A stretch of 35,226 nucleotides of DNA from Streptomyces sp. GTDB taxonomy: Bacteria > Actinomycetota > Actinomycetes > Streptomycetales > Streptomycetaceae. Positions within the stretch are counted from its first letter, which is position 1. Every line of letters starts with the position of its first letter. The notes below the pieces were generated by a model. That model saw nothing but the letters and a program-made list of their open reading frames with translations. It did no database searches and was not told the origin of the DNA. The DNA is taken from assembly GCF_031181555.1 (NCBI RefSeq), contig NZ_JAPSKQ010000025.1:16710-51935 (forward strand), in the 5' to 3' direction. The position numbers and the translations under genes were made by a program. Positions 31,242-35,226 of the stretch are shown piece after piece.

Positions 31242-33122
31242 GTGGAGCGACGGCACAGCGGGGCGGCGGTCGGGGGCCGGCGGGACCGGGCGGCGGGCCG
31301 CGGGACCCGGCGGCTCCCCCGGCTGGTGCTGCTGGGCACCGTGCTGGTCCTGCTCCTCCTCGGCGGCGCGGCCCCGGCGAGCGCCCACGCCGCCCTCCGC
31401 GGCACCGACCCCGGGGACGGAAGCGTCGTCGCGTCCGCCCCCCGGCACGTCACCCTGACCTTCACGGAGTCCGTCGGCCTGCTCGAGGACTCCTTCCGCG
31501 TCTACGGCCCCGACAACCGCCGGGTGCCCCTGGACGAGCCGCGGCACGCGGACGGCGCCCCCGACACCGCCCGGGTCGGCCTGCCCGGCGGGCTCGCCGA
31601 GGGCACCTACACGGTGGCCTGGCGGGTGGTCTCCGCCGACAGCCACCCGGTCTCCGGCGCCTTCACCTTCTCCGTCGGCAAGCCCTCGCCCACCGCACCC
31701 GCGGTGCCCGCGGAGCGGGCCGAGCACCCGGTCACCGCGAGCCTCCACGACACCGCCCGCCATCTCGCGTACCTCGCCGCCGCCCTGCTCATCGGCACGG
31801 CGGCGTTCGCGGCCCTGTGCCGTCCGCCGGACACCGCCCCGCTGCGGCTGCCGCTGCTCACCGGCTGGTGGACCCTGCTGACGGCCACGGTCGTCCTCCT
31901 CGTCCTGCGCGCCCCGTACGAGGCCGGGACGGCACCGGCCGCCGCCTTCGACGCCGCCGCCTTCGCCCGCACCCTCACCGGCCGCCCGGGACTCGCCCTG
32001 CTGGCCCGGCTGGCGCTGCTCCTGCTGACGGCGGCGGCCCTCCTCCACGTCTCCCGTCGTCGCGCACCGGAACCGGAACCGGTGCCGGAACCGGGCCGGG
32101 CGTCCCGCGCGCGCCTGGCGGCGGGCGCCGCCCTGTCCGTCGGCCTCGCCCTGACCTGGGCGGCGGCCGAGCACGCCGCCGCCGGGATCCAGGTCCCGGT
32201 GGCGATGACGTCGTCCGTCCTGCACCTGCTGGCGATGGCGTGCTGGCTCGGCGGCCTGACGGCCCTGCTCCTCACCCTGTACCGCGCGAGGACCCCGCCG
32301 CCCGCCGCCACGCTCACCCGTTTCTCCCGCCTGGCCCTCGCCTCGGTGACCGTCCTCGTCGTCACCGGCGTCTACCGGTCCTGGCGCGGCCTCGGCTCCT
32401 GGACCGCGCTCACGGAGACGTCGTACGGCAGGACCCTGACCGCCAAACTCGTCGTGACGGCCGTCCTGCTGGCGGCGGCGGGGCTGTCGCGCCGCCGGAC
32501 GGCACGCCTGGTGACGGCGGAGGCACCGGTGGCGGTGACGGTGGCGGAACGGGTGCCGGAACCGGTGGGAGCGGCGGGGGCGGGCCCGGAGAAGAATCCG
32601 GGGAACGGGGAGCCGGGGAACGGGGAGCCGGACCGCCACCGTCGGGCCCTGCGGCTGTCCGTGCTGGTCGAGGCGGCCGTGGGCGTCGTGGTGCTGCTGA
32701 TCACGACGGTGCTGACCGGCACCCTCCCGGCCCGTGCGGAGGCCGAGGCCGCCGAGGCGGCTCCGGTGGCCGGACTCCCCGGCGCGTCGGCGGTCACGAT
32801 CCCCTACGACGTCGGCGTCCCCGGCGGCACGGGCCGGGTGCAGATCACGCTGGACCCGGGCCGGGTGGGCGAGAACGGCGTCCAGGCGGTGGTCTTCGGC
32901 GCCGACGGCGGCCTGGTGGCCGTACCGGAGCTCCGGCTGTCCTTCACCCTCACCGCGAAGGACGTCGGGCCCATCGACGCCGGGCTGACCGACCGGGGCG
33001 GCTACTGGGCCACCAACGATCTCACCCTGCCCCTCGAAGGCACCTGGACGATGAAGGCGACGGTCAGGGTCTCCGAGCTGGACCAGGCGAGCGAGTCACG
33101 CCAGGTGCGGATCACCCGCTGA
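31242..33122 (+). CDS. CopC-CopD fusion copper-handling membrane protein
   Basis: A 626-residue protein. After a signal peptide (about 27-48, cut after PASA) the mature chain starts His49-Ala-Ala, and Asp133 and His135 in SADSHPVSG complete a typical CopC Cu(II) site. Next comes an eight-helix CopD domain (about 165-500) and an extracytoplasmic YtkA-like domain at the C-terminus (about 530-626, LPLEGTWTMKATVRVSELDQ). GGGAGG lies about 10 bases before the GTG. It should bind Cu outside and move it across or within the membrane. The charged repeat region PGNGEPGNGEPDRH is a linker. Its end overlaps the convergent DUF72 gene. Confidence 0.9.
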   Translation: MERRHSGAAVGGRRDRAAGRGTRRLPRLVLLGTVLVLLLLGGAAPASAHAALRGTDPGDGSVVASAPRHVTLTFTESVGLLEDSFRVYGPDNRRVPLDEPRHADGAPDTARVGLPGGLAEGTYTVAWRVVSADSHPVSGAFTFSVGKPSPTAPAVPAERAEHPVTASLHDTARHLAYLAAALLIGTAAFAALCRPPDTAPLRLPLLTGWWTLLTATVVLLVLRAPYEAGTAPAAAFDAAAFARTLTGRPGLALLARLALLLLTAAALLHVSRRRAPEPEPVPEPGRASRARLAAGAALSVGLALTWAAAEHAAAGIQVPVAMTSSVLHLLAMACWLGGLTALLLTLYRARTPPPAATLTRFSRLALASVTVLVVTGVYRSWRGLGSWTALTETSYGRTLTAKLVVTAVLLAAAGLSRRRTARLVTAEAPVAVTVAERVPEPVGAAGAGPEKNPGNGEPGNGEPDRHRRALRLSVLVEAAVGVVVLLITTVLTGTLPARAEAEAAEAAPVAGLPGASAVTIPYDVGVPGGTGRVQITLDPGRVGENGVQAVVFGADGGLVAVPELRLSFTLTAKDVGPIDAGLTDRGGYWATNDLTLPLEGTWTMKATVRVSELDQASESRQVRITR

Positions 33123-33998
33123 AGGGCCGCTCGCCGACGGGCGCTCGTCGACGGGCCGCCCGAGCAGTCCGCTCATGAGCTCGGCGGCACGCACGGAGGC
33201 GTCCCCGCAGCACGTGTTGAACAGCACGTGCACCTGCTCGACCCGGTCGGCCAGCCGGCGCAGCCTCGGCACCCACGCCCCGAGTTCGTCCGCTCCGTAC
33301 GCGTACCGGAACCGGTCCTCCTTGCTGCCCGTGCCCCAGGCGGCGCTGCGCCCGTGGAACCGCACCACGGACAAGCGGGGGGAGGTGACGGGCGTGACCG
33401 GCGGTACGGACGAGGGCAGCGACTGCACCATGTCGACGCCGACGGCGGCCATCGCGCACCGGGCGAGCAGAGCGGACGTGGCCTCGGCGCGTCCCGCCTC
33501 CCACCACGAGGGGTGCCGGAACTCCACGGCGAGGGGCCACCCGTCGGCGCGCCGCGCGCACTCCTCCACGAATGCCTCGCCCCGCGCCCCCGCCCGCAGC
33601 CACGGCGGGAACTGGAACAGCACGCTCCCCAGCCGCCCGCTCCGGCGCAACGGCCCGATGCCCTCGGCGAACCGCGCCCACACCTCGTCCAGGACCGCCG
33701 GGTCGCGCGCGTCGGGCGGCAGTCCGCCGGGCATCACCGCACCGCGCGTGGGATGTCCGGTCAGCAGCGAGAACGCCTTGACGTCGAACACGAACCCGTC
33801 CGGCGTCCGCTCCACCCACAGGCGGCTGTTCCGCTCGGAGGGCAGGGCGTAGTACGACGCGTCCACCTCCACGACGGGAAACCGCTCCGCGTAGTACCGC
33901 AGCCGTCCCTCGGCATCCCGCCGACCCACCGGGTACCAGCCGCTGCCGACCAGTGCCCGGTCGGTCCACGAACAGGTCCCCACCAGGATGTCACCCAT
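33096..33998 (-). CDS. DUF72 family protein
   Basis: A 300-residue protein with the DUF72 pattern: ILVGTCSWTDRALV, RLRYYAERFPVVEVDASYYA, FVFDVKAFSLLTGHPTRG, LFQFPPWL, PLAVEFRHPSWW and VVRFHGRSAAWG, then YAYGADELGAWVPRL, the RVEQVHVLFNTCCGDASVRA stretch. The fold is a TIM barrel; the function is unknown. Its last 27 bases overlap the CopC-CopD gene on the other strand. No clear ribosome site precedes the ATG. Confidence 0.92.
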   Translation of the reverse strand: MGDILVGTCSWTDRALVGSGWYPVGRRDAEGRLRYYAERFPVVEVDASYYALPSERNSRLWVERTPDGFVFDVKAFSLLTGHPTRGAVMPGGLPPDARDPAVLDEVWARFAEGIGPLRRSGRLGSVLFQFPPWLRAGARGEAFVEECARRADGWPLAVEFRHPSWWEAGRAEATSALLARCAMAAVGVDMVQSLPSSVPPVTPVTSPRLSVVRFHGRSAAWGTGSKEDRFRYAYGADELGAWVPRLRRLADRVEQVHVLFNTCCGDASVRAAELMSGLLGRPVDERPSASGPSAGDPHLA

Positions 33999-34038
33999 GG
34001 AGCCCGGCTACCCGCCGCGGCTCCCCGCAGACGAGGGG

Positions 34039-34449
34039 TCAGCCGAGTGCCTGGATGAGCTCGTTGCACGCCTGCTCGCACGAGCGGCAGGCCTCGGCGC
34101 ACAGACGGCAGTGCTCGTGCATGTCGGCGTGCGCGGAGCACTCGTCGGCGCAGGCCTTGCAGGTGGTGGCGCACGCGGTGAGGATCGCGCGGGTGACGTC
34201 GGCGTCGTAGCCGGTGTGCCGGGACAGGACGGCGGCGGTGGCGTTGCAGATGTCGGCGCAGTCCATGTCGGTGCGGATGCACTTGGTGAGCTCTCCGACC
34301 ATGCCCTCGGACAGACAGGCGTCCGCGCACGCCGTGCACGCCTGGGCGCAGGCGACGCACTCCTCGATGCACCGGGTGAGTTTGTCGCGGTCCACCTGTC
34401 CCAGGTCGGCCGGGTAGGTCGCGAGCATGTCCTTGACGGTCGTCGTCAT
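34039..34449 (-). CDS. Csp3-type cytosolic copper storage protein (four-helix bundle)
   Basis: A 136-residue protein with 18 cysteines in CxxC/CxxxC-rich helices (CIEECVACAQACTACADAC, CKACADECSAHADMHEHCRL, CAEACRSCEQACNELIQALG). It has no signal peptide, so it belongs to the cytosolic Csp3 type, which fills the core of a four-helix bundle with Cu(I). The His-rich link near HADMHEHC may take part in loading. GGAGG stands 6 bases before the ATG at 34449. Streptomyces lividans is known to use such a protein for copper tolerance. It lies downstream of a DUF4396 gene preceded by a CsoR-type site. Confidence 0.93.
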   Translation of the reverse strand: MTTTVKDMLATYPADLGQVDRDKLTRCIEECVACAQACTACADACLSEGMVGELTKCIRTDMDCADICNATAAVLSRHTGYDADVTRAILTACATTCKACADECSAHADMHEHCRLCAEACRSCEQACNELIQALG

Positions 34450-34574
34450 CGGTCGCCTCCTCCAGTCGGCGGGGTCCGGCGCCGCGGGGCGGCGCGGGGC
34501 GGGGCGGCCGTGCCCCGGCCGTCCTCGGTCCCTGCCGGGTTGGTCCGGCCGGGGAATGCAAACGTGTCCGGTGC

Positions 34575-35141
34575 TCAGTGATGGTGGGCGTGGACGACGG
34601 CGTGGCCCTTGCCGCGGCCGATCATCCACTTGTTGACCGGGGTGGTGACCACGAAGGCGACCGCGAACCCGCCGAGCAGGGCCGACCAGAACAGCCCGTC
34701 GGACAGGTGGGCGTCCATCGCGCCCGGGGTGAGGGCGATGATGGCGTTGTCGACGAACTCCATCACCGCGATCGAGACGGTGTCGGCGGCCAGCGCCACC
34801 TTGACCGCGGACTTGAGGCCCAGGCCCGCCCGGACCACCGCGAACAGGGTGAACGAGTAGCCGAACAGGAACGCGAGCGTGATCGCCAGGATCATGGTGG
34901 GCACGTTGCCCCACAGCAGCGCGGTGCCGATGACCATGCCGAGGATCTCGCCGATGGCGCAGCCGGTCAGGCAGTGCAGGGTCGCCTTCACCGCCATGGA
35001 CCACGAGGCCCCGGGGCGGGCGTCGTGGGTGCCGTGATGCGCCGCGTGACCGATGTGCCCCTGGTGGCTCTCGTGGCTTCCGTGAGCGGCGTGGTCGTGC
35101 GTGGTGTCGCCGTGATGACCGGTGTGCTCCATGACCTTCAT
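34575..35141 (-). CDS. DUF4396 membrane protein with His-rich N-terminus
   Basis: A 188-residue protein. The first 40 residues hold 13 histidines (GHHGDTTHDHAAHGSHESHQ region), and the C-terminus ends HAVVHAHHH; both look metal-binding. The core is a DUF4396 membrane domain with a CLTGC motif near the start (LHCLTGCAIGEILGMVIG) and about four helices (LAITLAFLFGYSFTLFAVV, VSIAVMEFVDNAIIALTPGA, LFWSALLGGFAVAFVVTTPV). A copper or other metal transporter is the likely role (inference). The ATG at 35141 follows GGGACAGGGG; a second ATG lies 3 codons later. A CsoR-type site is 53 bases upstream. Confidence 0.88.
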   Translation of the reverse strand: MKVMEHTGHHGDTTHDHAAHGSHESHQGHIGHAAHHGTHDARPGASWSMAVKATLHCLTGCAIGEILGMVIGTALLWGNVPTMILAITLAFLFGYSFTLFAVVRAGLGLKSAVKVALAADTVSIAVMEFVDNAIIALTPGAMDAHLSDGLFWSALLGGFAVAFVVTTPVNKWMIGRGKGHAVVHAHHH

Positions 35142-35193
35142 CCCCTGTCCCGTCCAGTGTGACCCGCCACAGGGCCTCCCACGCCTTCAATGT

Positions 35194-35210
35194 ATACCCC
35201 CTAGGGGTAT
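35194..35210. promoter_or_regulatory. CsoR-type operator
   Basis: ATACCCC (35194-35200) and GGGGTAT (35204-35210) are perfect complements around CTA, inside GTATACCCCCTAGGGGTATG. This fits the CsoR/RcnR-family binding pattern TACCCC-N-GGGGTA. It lies 53 bases upstream of the DUF4396 ATG. Cu(I) should release the repressor and induce the DUF4396 gene, possibly with the Csp3 gene. The last 16 bases of the window show nothing further. Confidence 0.85.
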
Positions 35211-35226
35211 GCGTCCAGGGGTGAGC

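Overview
The window is very GC-rich actinobacterial chromosome, almost certainly Streptomyces. The evidence is the codon bias, the frequent GTG starts, the 4-base ATGA/GTGA gene overlaps, the sigN-sigF pair of SigB-type sigma factors near tadA, tRNA-Ser(CGA) and upp, and typical Streptomyces families (HGxxPAAW, GAF-ANTAR, DmdR-type iron box, LytR_C protein). I see no insertion sequence, prophage, integrase or CRISPR array. It reads as ordinary core or near-core chromosome with several small regulatory and metabolic modules.

Left part, 1-15.1 kb: a potassium channel-like protein, a four-helix membrane protein, a MarR regulator divergent from an HGxxPAAW membrane protein, a DUF2797 protein and a TIM-barrel amidohydrolase. 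Next comes a tightly coupled four-gene run: OmpR-type response regulator, sensor kinase, GT2-GtrA polyprenyl-phosphate glycosyltransferase, and a GT39/YkcB-type integral membrane glycosyltransferase. This looks like a two-component-controlled cell-envelope glycosylation unit. It is followed by a DHA2 efflux pump with an apparently leaderless promoter inside an inverted repeat and its probable TetR regulator, an F420/PPOX-type enzyme, and a regulatory cluster of one STAS protein and two GAF-ANTAR proteins.

Middle part, 15.1-25.7 kb, mostly minus strand: a MarR regulator, a DHA2 transporter carrying three C-terminal beta-sandwich repeats, and a YceI protein carrying the same kind of repeat. Two TTGC-N5-GCAA palindromes, likely MarR operators, sit upstream. 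Then follow a small membrane protein, sigN and sigF, a 58-aa membrane peptide gene coupled to a Dabb gene, tRNA-Ser(CGA), tadA and its associated gene, a small basic protein, upp and a LytR_C protein.

Right part, 25.8-35.2 kb: a small ParB/sulfiredoxin-like protein; then an iron-box divergon. A 19-bp DmdR/IdeR box separates a siderophore-interacting reductase from an operon encoding a penicillin-acylase-like Ntn hydrolase fused in frame to an IucB-like acetyltransferase, a DUF985 cupin and a short-chain dehydrogenase, each overlapping the next by 4 bases. This is the most promising candidate for an undescribed system: an iron-regulated siderophore tailoring, repair or recycling pathway. The window ends with metal-linked genes: a CopC-CopD protein, a DUF72 protein, an 18-cysteine Csp3-type copper storage protein and a His-rich DUF4396 membrane protein preceded by a CsoR-type operator.
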